From Mugil cephalus (taxonomy: Eukaryota; Chordata; Actinopteri; Mugiliformes; Mugilidae): a DNA stretch of 64,000 nucleotides. A program made the position numbers and the translations under genes. Numbering within the stretch: the first letter of the stretch is position 1; every line of letters starts with the position of its first letter. The stretch is taken from NCBI RefSeq assembly GCF_022458985.1, contig NC_061773.1:23656001-23720000 (forward strand), read 5' to 3'. Below, in pieces: positions 22,601-35,378 of the stretch. The notes under the pieces were generated by a model, which made no database searches, was not told the DNA's origin, and was given only the letters and a program-made list of their open reading frames with translations.

Positions 22601-24339
22601 CTCACTGCGTCTTCCCACTCGCTCTGAGGCGCTGAACCTCTAAGCGCCCGCCAGTGCTCTCATGCATTTTCAGTAAAGTCCATCTCCACTGAACAGCGAC
22701 GTGTCTCCCTGTTTCCTGGGCATCAATCACCAACCCAGCTCCCAAAGAAGGACGTAATTTGGCGATTACACGATTACAGACTCATTAGTCCTATGGAGTC
22801 TTTCCGCGAAGAAATCACAGAGACTCTTCTTAGTCCATTTTCAATGCTGTTAACCTCAGCCCCCCTACCACACGCTGCTGAACACACACCCAACACCTTT
22901 GTCAGAGCTCTGTTCACAGCTCAACCTTCAGTATTATTCTCTCAGAGCGGCTGCAGGTCAAGTTGCCACAACGGAACCAGCCTGCAAGCGGAATAACACA
23001 CTTTTTCGCCAACAGAAAGCAAGCGAGCTCTGCCGAAAATCTCCGATCAGACCTCCACCGACGATATCACGGCCGTAGGAGTGATGGGAAACAATCGCCA
23101 ACCCGTGTCAAATCTAGAACACAATACAAAAACAACCTGGAGCTCAGTATTAACAAGGTGGTGGAAATGTTTACGGGCCCTCTGTAAACTCTTTCCACAC
23201 AAAAAAAATACTCAACAAAGCAGCCGTGAAAGGTTTTAGTGTCTGGAGGCCGCCAAACACACATTAGCCTCGACAGACCAGGAACGCAGCAGTAGCGGGT
23301 GATAAGTCTTTGTTCATTACGAACACGTTTGTTTTCACAGTAGTACTATGATTCATCATTCATGTGTAGATAAATCTATTTCAAAAGGTCACCGGCGTCT
23401 ATATTTATACTCTGAAATCCTCTGATGTGAGCAGTGCGCTCGGAGCGCCTGTCTCTCTCTTCTCCGTGCCACTGTGTGGGATCCAGAGTTCAGTCACCAG
23501 ATGACATCTGTTAAAAACAAAACAAATAGTTTTTATATCATTTTTTCCTGCTACGGACTCTTGCCGGTCTCCACGGCAACTGCAGGCTGGTCCACAGAGA
23601 GCGTGCTTTGCGTTGACATGGCAACAAGACACCTCCTACGATGCGTGCCTTCTTCAACCGTCTTCACACGGCTCCCGGGTCCTGCCGGGGTGGAAACATA
23701 CTTTCGAGGCGCGTTTCATGTTACTGTTATTTGGGTTGTCTCCTACGGATCGGTGCTGAGATCCTCTCTCTCTCTCTCTCTCGGAAACAACCGGAGGGAG
23801 TCTGATGTTGCTCCTGGATAATATTTGGTGAGGTTACTAGGATACAAGGTTGAGTCGAGTTTAACAGCTGATGACCTGCAGTGACCAGAGATAAACGTGT
23901 TTTCCTGACACCTCCCCCGATCTCCGAAACATTTCATTAATTAATTTAAGTGAATTAATTAATGGTGCATTTTATAAAATGAGATGATCCTGGGATTCTT
24001 GGAGTTTTTGCTATGTAGTGAGATTCTAAGAAAAACAATCTGAGTCGTGCCACTGATGTTGATCCTGGACTCACAAATATTTGTCAAGACCTATCTCTTA
24101 CTCTCTTACATTTACTCCGTACTAGAACATTTTTTTACAAACATTAAACTGACTTTTACCCGAACCGTGGAGTCTGTGCTGCACTAAATGTATAGAAATT
24201 GGAAACCTGCTCCCTTCTTTTCACATGACGTGACGACTAATAGGTCATTTGAATAGGCTGCACCGCCTAACACGCTAAACTAACACCATCTATCTGCAAA
24301 TATTATTCTACAGGAAGTGGCAACCGACACACGGAGACA

Positions 24340-24362
24340 CAGAGAGAGAGAGAGAGAGAGAG
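24340..24362. repeat. (GA)n microsatellite
   Basis: An uninterrupted GA dinucleotide run of about 11 units. Confidence 0.9.
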
Positions 24363-25039
24363 CATGTGCATCTGTGTGTGGGTGGATGCTGGATTGCCAG
24401 AGGCCTACACACATTTATATGTTGACCTATGCCTTCGCAGCACCAAAAGAATAGCAGCCTCATACACTTTTATTCTTCAGCCTCATTACGCCGCCTGCCA
24501 CTGTTAAACCACCATTTTTGTCTCAGCTTTGCTCTGTAGCAAAGTCGTAGCTGCCGACTTTCGCCGTGTCGCCCGGTGAACTGAGTTTATGAGCAGCAGG
24601 GACGAGCCTGGAATCACAGCACGGAGCCAGGAAAGGGTTTTTTCCTTGTTCGCGCGTTTTTGAATGCGCTGCACTTTTGCTCCCTCTTTTGGTTATTGAG
24701 TGTGTACGAATTGAGGCTTTTACAGAAGCGCACACATGCAAAGTATTTGCATTAAGATAAAGAACGTGCCTCACTGAAACTGTCTAAAATCTCAGACTAA
24801 ACTGGAAATCTTGAACGTGCATTAAATAATTCCATCTGGATTATTGATTATTAGACTAATCCTTTCAGTACCGATTACAAGAATTTATCTGTGACTGTTT
24901 GACTTTGCATGAACCAACAAATACAAAAACAACCAACTCAGCAAATCTGCATTTGTGTATATAAAACTTTATTAAGACTCATCAAAGCTGTGTACATATG
25001 TATATATACATATATTCATTCATTCCACCCATAGTTTCT

Positions 25040-25322
25040 GCACTATTCAACTCGGCATCAGCCACTTTATGTATATTCTATATTGTCATGCGCTATGTCA
25101 TGTAGTCTTTAGTCTACTTTGTATATTATACAGGGTAGATTTTATTAATTAATTTTAAAATAATTAATTTTTGTTTTATATTTTTATATATTTTCAACGT
25201 TTGCACATTTCTTGTTTACATTTTTTGTTTAGCTGCTGCTTCGTAGGCTTTTGAGGACGGTAATTTCAATCCTGTATTGTGTTGCACATGTCAGAATTGA
25301 CAATAAAGTTGACTTGACTTCT
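25040..25322 (+). mobile_element. Retroposon 3' tail
   Basis: The stretch ends GACAATAAAGTTGACTTGACTT. The ACAATAAAGTTGA word is the characteristic 3' end of abundant fish L2/Rex-like LINEs and also ends the repeat at 54640-54790. The body is AT-rich and non-coding. Confidence 0.5.
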
Positions 25323-26024
25323 TAAAATCAAATTATTAATCAACAACTGAATCTTTTTATCTTTTTTTATTGACAAAATATAAATAGAAAAAATACAACA
25401 AGGCAAAAATGGTCAGAATAAAATGCAGAAATAAAACAGAAATACAACAAATAGCCAAAAACAAAGGTCGAGGTTGAATAAAGTTCAGACGATATAATAT
25501 TTTTCACACAAACTTCTTGCTTCGGTCACTTTAGGGTTTAAGTTTTTCACTATTTTATAAACAGGACATCAATATGGCTCTAAAAACAATAATATTTGGT
25601 CATTGGTTCGCAAATTTAGAACAGTTAATATGAAATTTGGCAGAGAAGTTGTCATCTTCCAATAAACCAAATGGCACATGCTGAATATTTAATTTAACTG
25701 AACTCAACTTTGAAAATGTATTATTACAGAAACTGGTAATTGTGAACATTGTGGATTAAGAGAAGCAGTAGAACTATCCTCCGTCTCATGTCCAAAGTAC
25801 CAACTCAAAGCAGCATTTCAGAGAAATAAAATACTGTTTAATGCGGCACATTTATTGAGGATAAATTCAGGAGATGTTGTGTTTGGGACGATTTTCCGGT
25901 TTTTAGAAGTATTAGGGTTTGTAAATTGGGTTTAAGTCAAAAACCAGTCCAGAAGGTGGCGGGAATGCACAAAACAAATGAAGGTGAACACGTAAACGTC
26001 GCTTTGTCACGTCTTTCGGCGTAG

Positions 26025-26032
26025 TGACGTAA
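26025..26032 (+). promoter_or_regulatory. CRE/ATF-like site in the cstf1 promoter
   Basis: TGACGTAA lies about 65-140 bases upstream of the likely first exon of cstf1, in a CpG-containing stretch with no TATA box. CRE/ATF sites are common in housekeeping promoters. Function here is inferred from sequence and position only. Confidence 0.4.
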
Positions 26033-26089
26033 GACGCAAATTACGCGCACCGTACGTACCGCACGTTTGGGTCCAGAAGCGCCATTGGA

Positions 26090-26166
26090 ACTTTGAAGAG
26101 GGTCAGATATTTTCATGTTTTATTAACTGAAACAACAACATTTAAGCAACATTTAAGCTCCCGTCG
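26090..26166 (+). other. cstf1: Likely cstf1 5' untranslated exon
   Basis: The sequence CCCGTCG ends at 26166 and is followed by GTAAGC, a good donor. A matching acceptor TTTGTTACAG ends at 26421, 52 bases upstream of the cstf1 ATG. The exon's left end is a guess from the promoter-like sequence before it. Confidence 0.45.
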
Positions 26167-26473
26167 GTAAGCGGCACATAATGCTTTTGTTGCAGTGCAC
26201 ACGCACTCAGCCAGTTCAGGGTTACATTTACAGTTAACCTGCCGTTATTGTCCTAACTTTAGCAGCCAAGCTAACGGCGTTAGCCCCCACGGCTAATTCC
26301 CATTCACTGCAACTGTCCATAACGTTGGCATAGTTACAGCTAACATTGTTTAGCTTTTAATACAACCAAGACAACTTAGCGGTGGCCAGCATAGTCAGAC
26401 GATAAGTTATCTTTGTTACAGCCAGCTAAGTCGTTATTCACAGCCCGGTGGTTCAGGTCACAGTGAACCCGAC

Positions 26474-26642
26474 ATGTTTCGCCCCAAACCCACGCTGAAG
26501 GACCGACAGCACCTGTACAGGCTCATCATAAGCCAGCTCCTCTACGATGGCTACACCAACATCGCCAACAGCCTCATCAACGAGGTCAAACCACCGAGCG
26601 TGGTGTCGCCGTCCGAGCAGCTTATGCAGTTGGCAAAAATAG
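26474..26642 (+). CDS. cstf1: cstf1 coding exon 1
   Basis: It starts at the ATG in CCCGACATGTTTCGC and ends in ...LAKIG with the Gly codon split after one base, before GTAAGT. It encodes residues 1-57, the dimerisation region. Confidence 0.95.
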
Positions 26643-29600
26643 GTAAGTAGAAAAGAGAAAATGGGGTTTTATTTATCACATGGGCAGCTTTTAACCACGT
26701 AGTGCAATGCAGAGTGAATTGTGTTTATGGACCTGCAGACAGGAGTAAAAAAACAAAATGCAAAATAATAATCAAGTCAAGTCAAAGTTTACTGGGTTTC
26801 CAGGGTCTTCAAAGGTCTAAAATTTGATAATCCCAATGTTTCAGTAGGAAATCTATGCAAGTGGAGTATTGCAACAAAGTAGTTCTGACAGATAAAATGG
26901 TCCCCGGCCATTAAAGCTCTTAAAAACAAGTAATTAAATTTAAAAAATAAACCTAAAATCGACTTGAAGCCAGTGTAGTGAGGCTAGTACTAGTTTAATG
27001 TGATCTCTATGTTTTTTTTCCCAGTTAAAAAATGAGCTGCTTTATTCTGTACAGCCTGCAGGTGGCGTTGGTGTTGTTAAAAGTGTGAATTATCCTCTCT
27101 GTGTGTCCAAGATGCCCTTTATTTTAAAAATGTTCTCCTCATTGCAGGGATGGAGAACGACGACAGCGCCGTTCAGTACGCTATCGGACGCTCGGATACG
27201 GTGGCTCCCGGCGTCGGGATCGATCTGGAGTTCGATGCAGACGTCCAGACTATGTCTCCGGAGGCGTCGGAGTACGAGACCTGCTACGTCACGTCTCATA
27301 AGGGTCCCTGCCGCGTCGCCACGTACAGCCGGGACGGGCAGCTCATCGCCACGGGCTCCGCCGACGCCTCCATCAAGATACTGGACACTGAACGCATGCT
27401 GGCAAAAAGTGCCATGCCTATTGAGGTGAGGTGAGGTGGGTTGGAAAAACACATACGCGCTTCATGTTTTTTAAGCTGGCGTTCTCACGTTTATTTTTTT
27501 ATTTGCTGTTTCTGTGCATGGCAGGTGATGATGAACGAGACGGCGCAGCAAAACATGGAGAATCACCCTGTGATCCGGACGCTGTATGACCACGTCGATG
27601 AAGTCACCTGCCTCGCCTTCCATCCCACCGAACAGATTCTCGCATCCGGCTCGAGAGATTATACCCTCAAGCTGTTTGACTACTCGAAGCCCTCTGCAAA
27701 AAGAGCGTTTAAATACATACAGGTCAGTTTTTTAATGGTTTTTAATGGTTTTATCACTAAAGGTGCTCCGGTCAGAGTTTTTGCATCCAGTTATCCATGG
27801 CTGAAACCAAAATAAATTCAGATATCCTGATGGAAAGACCACAGAGTTCACTCCTTAATGAATTTGAGTTGCTAATAGAAGAATATATTTTGCACACTTT
27901 GCACAGAAGTAAACTTGTGGTTCTTGGGTCAGAGTGGGAAAGATTTGTCTTGGTTAAAATAGAAAAATAAAAAAACAGCAGCTGTCTGCTTTCAGGGACA
28001 ACTGACTCAGATTGATAGATGTCAATTTGTGATGATGCTTGGTTGCTGACGCTAGCGTACAACAAGTCAAGTCATGGTACTTTCTCTGGGGCGCAGCTTT
28101 GCTACGTTTTCCTGCTGCCGTCCACCAGCCAGGACGTCAAAGTCAGAGATCAGCTTTCCTGATCAGTCATAGAAGTATCAAGCTATCAAGCTATGCATGT
28201 GGAATATCACTTATCAGTGGCCGATTGATTGGTGCATCCTTATTTATCATAGCATTGGTAAAATGATTTAATTGTTTTGTAATCCAGTCCCGTCACCATC
28301 TGTTTTCCTGCAGGAAGCAGAAATGCTGCGTTCCATCTCCTTCCACCCGTCAGGCGACTTCCTGCTGGTGGGAACGCAACATCCCACCCTGCGCCTCTAC
28401 GACGTCAACACCTTCCAGTGCTTCGTGTCCTGCAACCCGCTGGACCAGCACACGGACACCATCAGCGGCGTCAGCTACAACCCCAGCGCCAACAGCTACG
28501 TCTCCTGCAGCAAGGACGGCAGCATCAAGCTGTGGGACGGCGTCTCCAACCGATGCGTGACCACCTTCGAGAAGGCCCACGACGGCGCCGAGGTCTGCTC
28601 CGCCATCTTCTCCAAGAACTCCAAGTACATCCTGTCCAGCGGGAAAGACTCTGTGGTCAAACTGTGGGAGATCTCCACCGGCCGGACGCTGGTGAAGTAC
28701 ACAGGTACGTGTTTCCCATTCGTTACAACTGACTTCAACACATTATATTTTATGTTTAACATGTGGCAGTGCCCAACGTTTCTCTCTTCTATCTTAGCTG
28801 ACATGTCCATCAGTTTTATTTTATTATACCCTATTAATAACAATCTAAATTGTCAAGATGCTTTAAATAAAAAAGGTTGGTCTTGAAACACCCATCTTCT
28901 GCTGCAGTGACACCTACTGAAGGCTATAATAATCGGTTTAATGCCTCCATTAGGAACTTCCCCTTTACCCACTCTTTTGTTAGTCGTGGACTTCCCCCGC
29001 TGATTAAACAGAACAAGTATCTTTATAGCTACCAGCAGTGGCTCATCATGAGCTAATATCTGAATTCACCGCACAAGAATCTCGTTTGTATGTACGTGGA
29101 AGTCAAATTCTCCCAGACGGTGTTTCAGCACAAACCTTTTCCGATTGCAGTGTTGAAACAGAATTAAAGAGACCGTTCCCACAGAGGGAAGCGTTAAAGG
29201 GAAGTACAAAAATAGAGGCAAAACACAGATAAGTTGGCATATTTTATATATAAAGTGCTTAATTCCAGTCACATGTTTTTGGTCCTGATCCATTCATAAC
29301 ATTTATAAAATATACAGTGCTGCACTTAAGGTAAATACAAAAGATTAACATTTAAGTGGCACTGTATACAGCGTCAGATACACACAGTATTTTACTTCTG
29401 AACGTCCTGCTTCAGTAAAATTAGGTTTATATGCTAAAATTATTAAATAATCATGAATGAAGGTTAACTGAAGGAATGTGACTCTACTAGAGGACAGATA
29501 CTTTATTTTATGAGAGAGATTGTGTTTGATTCTACGTTACTGTCACTTTACACTGGATGGAACAAGCATTAACTTAACTTCAATTATAGGAACTGAGCAG

Positions 29601-32600
29601 TGGTTTTTTGACTGCATGATTAAATATGTAAAGAGAGTCACGCTAAAGGTGAATTATTTTTAATCTTCATTGAACGCTGGCATTCAAGATCCTTTGGTGC
29701 ATTCACAGAAAAAAACCACCAGACAAACAAAATTGCACGCGACGATAAGATCAGTAATGTGGGCGGCAGCAGATGCTCATGTATTTTTTTTTTGAAGTTC
29801 AGCCTTAATGTGTCCATCACATCATTAAGGTGGGGCAGATTTAAATACTGCCAGGTAGCATCTTCACATCTGGTTTTATTTTATAACTATATGTGTTTTT
29901 CATTAAATCCAAGTTCGCATTTTTACCTGAAGATGTGATGTAGGAGCATAATTTCTAAATCACGTCCTCAGGTAAAACTAATTCTGTGTGATTAGTGCTA
30001 TAGTATTAAAACTGAACATTTTATTCATGTTAATCCTTTCGAGGCCCTGAACAGATGATAGTGTACGTATAAAGTGGTTGTTGCATCTAAAACTGTGTGA
30101 ATTCAGCGCAGTAACTGTCCAACTGGTGATTCACATTTGTTTTCTGTCATGTTTTTTAATGTCATTTACTACTAAGAGTCAAATCTGCAGAGCAGAAACG
30201 GCGATTAAGTTATCAGGTTTAAATGAACCGTACGGTTAATGTCGTAGTAAATCTACTACAAATCTACTCGGTCCAATATTTACATTCCCGAGTTTGTGCT
30301 GACTGGTGAATCTCACCATCTTGAGTGAATGACGACATCATCTTCCTAAGTGTTGGCAGCCGCGCCTCGCTGTGACATTTCCTTCCTTTTTCATGGGACT
30401 CAGCACAGTGTCCGTCTTTCATGTGCGTTTAGTTAAGAAAGCGCTAATGTCATCGCGCATCCGATCTGCGATGACGTTTTCTTAGATTAGTCATTGTTAG
30501 AGACTAATCTTCTCAGAGAAGCAGACGGCGAGTGTGCGTTCTTTCTGTTTCACAGTTGGGCAACTGCTTACATGTTGTGCATTGCAGGAATTTTTTTATG
30601 AGTTGTGATTTCTTTCGAACAACTGAAGACGTTACTATAGCACCCAGATTTCATATGTTGAGCCACGTCAACACTTACTAAAAATGGTCCGTGGTTTTCG
30701 TTGCCGTTGTTTCTCTGTAAAAGACCGAACTGCAAAACTGCTTCTAATTGTAATATCACAGAAAATGCACATCAACCCTGCGCGCCGTAAAACATACAGT
30801 CTGATGCAGCACCGTCACAAACCTGTAGTCGGCCATTAATGTTGTTGTTATGAGACGTCGGGAGGGTAGAGGGTTGAGAGGTGTCCACGCAAATGTAAAA
30901 AAAAATAATAAAATAAACCGCACAGGCTTCATATTTGTCCCTTTTCACTCTGGGACCTGGATCCAAAAAGGTGTGGTTCAGAAAAATCCATTTCCGTCAT
31001 GACGGGACGACCTCAACGTGCCAGACTCCAGCGGGTTTCACCTAAAAAAAAATCTTGTGGACGCTGCTTTAGACACTCAGGAGCTCACGGCAGCTCATCG
31101 AACACACAACAATAATAATTAGCAACCGCTGGTAACGGACTGAGTTTCTCTTGGTTTGATGCACGTGACCAGATTGGTGCAGCTCAGGCGGAAGCTTCAT
31201 CTGAAGGTTTGATTTTTGTGGTCTTCAACACGTTGTGAAAAAGCAGCTTTCTAGTTTCTCAGTCTGTTCTTTCGAGCAAGTGAAACACTCGTCAGCTGGA
31301 CAGAGTCCATGTGAGGGACGGTCCCTGCAGGAGCATCGTCAGGCCTGAAGGCTGACGGGATTTAGAAAGAGTGACGACAGAGACGAGCATATGCAAGCTG
31401 TGTCAATTAGACGTAAAATACTATGGAAATACCGCGATCAATGAAACCAGTTACAACATTAGTTCACGTTTCGAAACTTGGACATCTTTATATGACTAAA
31501 CAGTAGATGCAGCGTAATCGAACTGAGTCTGGACCTTGTGATGTGAAGTCAAATTGAAACAGGAAACCAGTAACAATAGCCGGCCTCGCTCTGCACAATG
31601 ACTGTAAAACCGTGAATTAGCCACCAGCCACCACACACACACAAAGGCTAAAGCAGAGAACAACCAGCTTTAAATAGGACAGAAAGAGAGAAAGTTCACA
31701 AAGTCGTATAGTTCAGCTGTTTGATTATTTACAAGCAGAACTGAAGGAAATAATGAAATTACACTAAATTAATCTGGAGCTATTTTAAAGCAAAAACACA
31801 GAACATCCTCTTCTTCAAGCTTGCGAGTTCAATTTTCTTTTTGTTGTGATCAGACAGAAACAGGTGATGTCATCCATTTGTCACTGAAACGTATTTTCAC
31901 TACAGACGTGTGAGACTGATCCCAGAACATTTAAACTGAAAGAAATTACATCATACGAAGCATCTTGTCGTTTTAGCTCCCACTCATTGGTCATGTGCAA
32001 ACTTCAGTCTGTTACTGACTGTGACTCCATCCAGAAGCAACTAGAGGATGTTAAACTTGATGATTAAGAGTTTTTTTTAGATATCTGATGTAATTAGCTG
32101 ATGTAATTAATCGTTTTTGAGCCAAGTTTTTTTATCATGTAAAGTTCTCATTTTAGTTTCAGATGCAAACAACATTAGATGGAACTGAATCTCACTCACA
32201 ATTATTCCCACTGTCTTGTTTGATCTCTATTGTTCAGTCTTTCAGTCTTACTACACCATGTAGCACAGGATTAAACCCAGTTCACACTGATTTATCTTTT
32301 AAAGACATCTAGTGACACATTGAGGCGTCACATTCAGCTCTATAATAGTTTGAATCGAACTACAGATATTTAATAACCAGCAGGAAAAACTCCAGAACAT
32401 ATGAGCTGCTTCACATTTCTCTAAGATTTCTCTTCTCATGAGGGATGTTGTTCCTGAAGGTTCAGCTGTTCTATAATTTTATAATATAGCAGCATTAACA
32501 TGTAGTTTCAGTGCATTATATTTATTGTAAGTGAGCCCACGCAGCAGACATGGCATTTTTTTTTTTATTTCTGTCTCTCTGGTGATCACTTCCTCATCGC

Positions 32601-34148
32601 CCCTCTACCACCCCCAGCTCTTTCTTTCTCCGGCACGGTTGAATCGGCCGAGCTGGAAAAGTCTCGTCGCTGCCAGGTACAACATAAAAACATAGCTCCA
32701 CCTTCGCTAGTGGAAGTGAAACCTCACGGCACCGATTCAAATTTGGGGATTTTTTTTTTAGGGTTTGTTTTTGACGATAAGTAACAGTAAATAGCAGTTA
32801 ATAAATGATGAATAAATAAAAATAATTTAAAAAAAGACATCTGGGTGGGAGTTAGTTAGTTATACGACTCCCCAGCATTCAGCCACTTTGAATATTGTCA
32901 ATAGCGCACACCAGTGTGAGTTACGGGAATTCAAAAACTGTATTCTTTAATGCAGGGGTGTCAAACTCTGGCCCGCGGGCCAAATTTGGCGAGACAATAC
33001 CAAATGACTACGAGAGCTGGCCCCCGGTATTATACTGTACAGCGCATTAACCGCTCATACTACAAATCCCATAATGCCCTGCTGTTGTTTTGGCGCGTCA
33101 ATCAGGACAGGACCCCGAAACTCCTCTGTGACAGTAGGTAAACACTACAACTGCCACTGTGCTGCCCCTTCCCAAAAATGACGAAGAAAGAAAGGCAGAA
33201 AACAGGAGCTTTCTGGACAAGTGGGAGGCAGAATATCTATTTACGTATGTAAAAGACAGGCCCGTTTGTCTTGTTTGTGGTGTCAACGTGGCCGTTATAA
33301 AAGGAGTTCAACATTAGACTATGAACTATGAAACAAAACACCATGACAAATACAAGGACCTGGACATGACTCAAAGGAGCCAGAAAGTAGAGGAGATGAA
33401 GTTTACAACATAACAGAATATGTTCAAAAATGTGTTTTTTTTTTTTTTTTGAAATTTGATTTTGCATGTCTCCACTATTAAGTTATATATAATGTAATAA
33501 GAGTTGCTTGTTCCACATTCAGTGTTAAAGCAAAATTCGTTTCGTTCCATATTAAAAGGTTCAGCGGCTTTGTTCGGGTTTTAAATTTTGGCCCACTGTG
33601 TTTTTGAGTTTGACACCCCTGCTTTAATGGATCGCCGGCGATTCGTTCAGGCTTTAAAAGAGCAACCGACCTCCTCGATCATAAATCTGCACATCATTGT
33701 TCATTTGAGCACAAACTGAAAAAAACTTTACTGTAAGAAGAATCGTGAGCGGTGAGAGAAACAGGTGTTTTACAGGTGAGATTTCCACGAGGACGTGAAC
33801 AGTGCGGTGTCTCTCTCTCTCTCTCTCTCTCTCTTTTTGTGTTGTGGACCGGTGAGCGCTCACGTCGAAACTCGTTTCCTCGTTGCAGGTGCGGGTCTGA
33901 GCGGCCGTCAGATGCATCGCACGCAGGGCGTGTTCAACCACACGGAGGACTACGTGCTGCTGCCCGACGAGCGCACAATCAGCCTCTGCTGCTGGGACTC
34001 GCGCACGGCCGAGAGGAAGAACCTGCTGTCGCTGGGACACAACAACATCGTGCGCTGCATCGTCCACTCGCCCACCAACCCGGGCTTCATGACCTGCAGC
34101 GACGACTTCCGGGCCCGGTTCTGGTACCGGCGCACCACCACCGACTGA
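26474..34148 (+). CDS. cstf1: Cleavage stimulation factor subunit 1 (CstF-50), complete coding region in five exons
   Basis: Exons 26474-26642, 27148-27425, 27525-27722, 28314-28704 and 33889-34148 join in frame with GT-AG junctions and give 431 residues, the exact length of human CSTF1. The N-terminal 65 or so residues ([20 protein letters not shown]...) form the homodimerisation region. From about residue 95 to the end lie WD40 repeats making a beta-propeller, with recurrent motifs such as [33 protein letters not shown] and [11 protein letters not shown]. CstF-50 is part of the nuclear CstF complex with CstF-64 and CstF-77. The complex binds the downstream GU-rich element and is needed for pre-mRNA 3' cleavage; CstF-50 also contacts the RNA polymerase II CTD and BARD1. 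Conservation with human is very high and no break is seen. Intron 4 is unusually long for the gene (5.2 kb) because of repeats. Confidence 0.97.
27148..27425 (+). CDS. cstf1: cstf1 coding exon 2
   Basis: Acceptor CTCATTGCAG, then GG completing Gly57 and [15 protein letters not shown]. It ends ...KSAMPIE at 27425 before GTGAGG. Residues 57-149 include the first WD repeat. Confidence 0.96.
27525..27722 (+). CDS. cstf1: cstf1 coding exon 3
   Basis: Acceptor GCATGGCAG, then [15 protein letters not shown]. It ends ...RAFKYIQ before GTCAGT. The exon is 198 bases, phase 0 at both ends, residues 150-215. Confidence 0.96.
28314..28704 (+). CDS. cstf1: cstf1 coding exon 4
   Basis: Acceptor TTTTCCTGCAG, then [16 protein letters not shown]. 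It ends ...RTLVKYT plus the first base of a Gly codon before GTACGT. Residues 216-346 carry several WD repeats. Confidence 0.96.
32945..33629 (+). mobile_element. hAT transposon with 8-bp target-site duplication, transposase remnant
   Basis: CTTTAATG at 32945-32952 and 33622-33629 is a perfect 8-bp duplication flanking the element at 32953-33621 (669 bp). The ends CAGGGGTGTCAAACTC and GAGTTTGACACCCCTG are perfect inverted repeats. Inside, from about 33180, a plus-strand frame with shifts reads [33 protein letters not shown] and [20 protein letters not shown]. This is the N-terminal zinc-binding region of the hAT-derived GTF2IRD2/ZBED-type proteins. The catalytic part is missing, so it is an internally deleted, inactive copy. 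Confidence 0.85.
33810..33834. repeat. (CT)n microsatellite
   Basis: An uninterrupted CT run about 55 bases upstream of the last cstf1 exon. Confidence 0.9.
33889..34148 (+). CDS. cstf1: cstf1 coding exon 5 (last)
   Basis: Acceptor TTCCTCGTTGCAG; GT completes Gly346, followed by [12 protein letters not shown]. It ends ...[12 protein letters not shown] then TGA at 34146-34148, matching the human C-terminus except for one residue that I recall as different. Confidence 0.96.
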
Positions 34149-34787
34149 GCCGCGGACTCAAAAAAAACGCCTTCGCCAACGTCAGAGCTGTGGCGTTATT
34201 TCATTTTCAGTTAGTGTGAATCTGGACGAGGGAATCTTCTGGTTCAGTGCTAAGGAACTGAAAGAGTTTTCATAGGAAGGTCTTAAGAATAAGCGGCGAA
34301 CGCTCTGTTTTTCTTTGTGGACAATTCGTGGAACCGTCGTCCCACTGAATTAAAAACTCCCACAAAACTGCTTTCACCGTTTGGAAACTCGAGGTGTCGT
34401 AGTTTGCGACTGAATAACTTTGTCTTTTTTCCACTTTTATATTTTGTCAGTGTCCTTTTTTTTTTTTTTTTGTTGTTGTAATTCAGATTTTTATTAAAAA
34501 CTGTTTAAAGAAACGAGGGTGTCGTATGAATATGTGGGTGAAAACTCCCCCTCCCCTTCAGACCTCACTACCACAGCCATGATATTTTAAGACCACAGTT
34601 GTTGCTGCTGCTGCAAAAACAACAAAAAAAAGTGAGCAGCAACCTGCAGGGAGCACACGTGAGGAGTGATGTAGCACAAAACACACGGAGTCATTGTTCG
34701 ACACGATTCTGTCACGAAGCAGTCGAGTGAAAAAGATAAAAAGATCCTCTATTGTTGTGTTTAAGGACCTCCACAAAAAAAAACGTG

Positions 34788-34793
34788 AATAAA
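34788..34793 (+). terminator. Candidate cstf1 polyadenylation signal
   Basis: AATAAA lies 640 bases after the cstf1 stop. An ATTAAA at about 34494 is an alternative, nearer signal. Which one is used cannot be told from sequence. Confidence 0.45.
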
Positions 34794-34964
34794 GTCCCAT
34801 CAGATTTACTTGTCATTATTTGTGTCGATTTAATACTTGTGTGATGAGCGTGATGTGCAAAAGACCACACCATCAAAGAAACAAAAAAAAAAGTGCTGTA
34901 ACTGTGGCCTTGCTGCCCTGAGGTTGCCCCCCCCTTCATCGCTAGACGTTCACACCCACCCGCC

Positions 34965-35000
34965 CTCCACCTCCACCTCCACCTCCACCTCCACCTCCAC
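34965..35000. repeat. (CTCCAC)n hexanucleotide repeat
   Basis: About six perfect CTCCAC units, strongly strand-asymmetric. Confidence 0.9.
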
Positions 35001-35290
35001 CACAAGATGCTGTTGTCGGTGTCGTCCAGGCAACACAAGAAATCCCCAAACAATTTCTGCTTTAAACGACCCCTTCCCCTTCCCCATCCTCCTCACCCTT
35101 ACAAAAAAAAAAAAAAGCCTCACGCAGAATGAAGAATGACAAAATGAGGAAGCAAAACGCAAATTAAAAAAAATCTTCTTCACAGTTATCCGGAAAAAGT
35201 AAGGTCGTGGTAATCGATGCGCTTACTTCTGCTTTACCAGAAAGACGGTGTAGCGCCGCGCATGCAGCAGCAGCAGAAGAAGAAGAAGAC

Positions 35291-35310
35291 AAAAAAAAAA
35301 AAAAAAAAAA
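35291..35310. repeat. Poly(A) run
   Basis: Twenty consecutive A residues after an AGAAGAAGAAG stretch. No LINE or SINE body precedes it. Confidence 0.9.
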
Positions 35311-35345
35311 GGCAGTGTTGCGGTAGGGCAACTGCAGAAGTGAGC

Positions 35346-35378
35346 ATGTGTGTGTGTGTCTGTGTGTGTGTGTGTGTG
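35346..35378. repeat. (TG)n microsatellite
   Basis: A TG run interrupted once by a C, upstream of cass4. Confidence 0.9.

Larger units (their letters stand above)
22601..26010. other. Spacer between divergent znf831 and cstf1
   Basis: No coding exon is recognisable. Contents are a (GA)n tract at 24340-24362, a retroposon 3' tail around 25040-25322, and AT-rich sequence. Because the genes diverge, the regulatory sequence of both should lie here and just either side. Confidence 0.5.
28705..33888 (+). other. cstf1 intron 4
   Basis: A 5.2 kb intron with donor GTACGT and acceptor CTCGTTGCAG. It contains a hAT-type element with a clean target duplication (32953-33621) and a (CT)n run at 33810-33834. 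I recognise nothing in 28705-32944 beyond AT-rich sequence and scattered short repeats. Confidence 0.85.

Noticed and set aside
23395-23825. Plus-strand 115-codon frame in the znf831-cstf1 spacer as a small gene
   Set aside because: No family motif, it ends in the translation of a (CT)n tract (SLSLSL), and no splice or promoter context supports it.
33654-34067. Frames of 110-155 codons on both strands around the last cstf1 exon
   Set aside because: They share the sequence of the real WD40 exon in other frames and run into the (CT)n tract, giving SLSLSL or ERERER repeats.
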